A stretch of 64,000 bases of DNA from Inquilinus sp052078665 (GTDB taxonomy: Bacteria; Pseudomonadota; Alphaproteobacteria; DSM-16000; Inquilinaceae), in the NCBI RefSeq assembly GCF_052078665.1, contig NZ_JBQJIK010000021.1, forward strand, positions 36,007-100,006, in the 5' to 3' direction. Position 1 is the stretch's first letter, and each line of letters starts with the position of its first letter. A model generated the notes under the pieces. That model saw only the letters and a program-made list of their open reading frames with translations. It did not search any database and was not told where the DNA came from. Below, piece by piece: positions 63,874-64,000 of this stretch. The position numbers and the translations under genes are program-made.

Positions 63874-64000
63874 GTGCACTGTCAGAGCGCCGGGAGACCG
63901 GCAAGGAGTAGGTGGTGGAAGTCCACTGCGATGAAGGAGTAGCGATCCGCATCGGCCCCGAGCCGTGCGTCGTTGCCCGTGAGGGCAGGGGCGAAGCGTC
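63874..64000 (+). mobile_element. Probable 5' part of a group II intron (runs off the right edge)
   Basis: From GTGCACTG at 63874 the sequence has the look of group II intron domain I RNA (AGAGCGCCGGGAGACCGGC, then AAGGAGTAGG). The frame GTG-GTG-GAA-GTC-CAC (from about 63912) reads VVEVHCDEGVAIRIGPEPCV, a close relative of the small ORF that I recall upstream of many group II intron reverse transcriptases (MEVHYDEGVANHIGPEPC-like). The reverse transcriptase/maturase itself would lie beyond the window. The exact 5' border is inferred. Confidence 0.5.

Overview
This 64 kb window is dense, very GC-rich chromosomal DNA, probably from an alphaproteobacterium of the Rhodospirillales type (possibly near Inquilinus or Azospirillaceae; the placement is inference). 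Supporting signs are the APH-fold homoserine kinase followed by RNase HI, a YqgE/AlgH protein, a Tim44-like protein, a DUF2147 protein, and a rhizobial-style alpha-glucoside uptake locus with a divergent LacI regulator. I see no rRNA or tRNA gene and no CRISPR array.

Layout. 0-5.9 kb: the 5' part of an RND efflux pump with its adaptor, two tandemly duplicated small secreted proteins, thrB and rnhA. 6.0-7.8 kb: a lower-GC AbiV-like defence gene. 7.8-19 kb: housekeeping and redox genes (a saccharopine-dehydrogenase-like protein, a methyltransferase, peroxiredoxin, a DsbD-type reductase, YqgE, KptA, LeuC, a DUF2147 protein, a HAD nucleotidase, YciB, an MFS exporter). 19-25.5 kb: an alpha-glucoside locus made of an alpha-glucosidase, a binding protein, two permeases and a divergent LacI regulator; no ATPase gene is in the locus. 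25.5-36.5 kb: a glycosyltransferase, an ABC exporter, amino-acid and lipid enzymes, DNA repair, and two LysR-controlled divergent pairs. 36.5-39.3 kb: a compact membrane-lipid cassette (CDP-alcohol transferase, CdsA, acyltransferase, small membrane protein). 39.3-43.7 kb: small metabolic genes.

The accessory parts are 43.7-48.6 kb and 56-64 kb. The first holds a DUF262-HNH restriction-like gene broken by an in-frame TAG, a CYTH-like protein and a lysozyme-like protein. The second holds an orphan phage terminase with a small-subunit-like domain fused to its N-terminus, a Fic protein, a voltage-gated-type potassium channel, repeated IS-end-like motifs, a mosaic of duplicated gene ends, and at the right edge what looks like the 5' part of a group II intron. 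Between these two parts lie a six-haem cytochrome, an HxlR regulator with a methyltransferase, a LysE exporter, a Tim44-like protein and a sugar-type methyltransferase.

The strongest candidates for something little described are the TerS-TerL fusion without other phage genes, the AbiV-like protein with a long extra C-terminal region, the interrupted DUF262-HNH gene beside a CYTH/lysozyme-like pair, and the duplicated TGLQSEH small secreted proteins.
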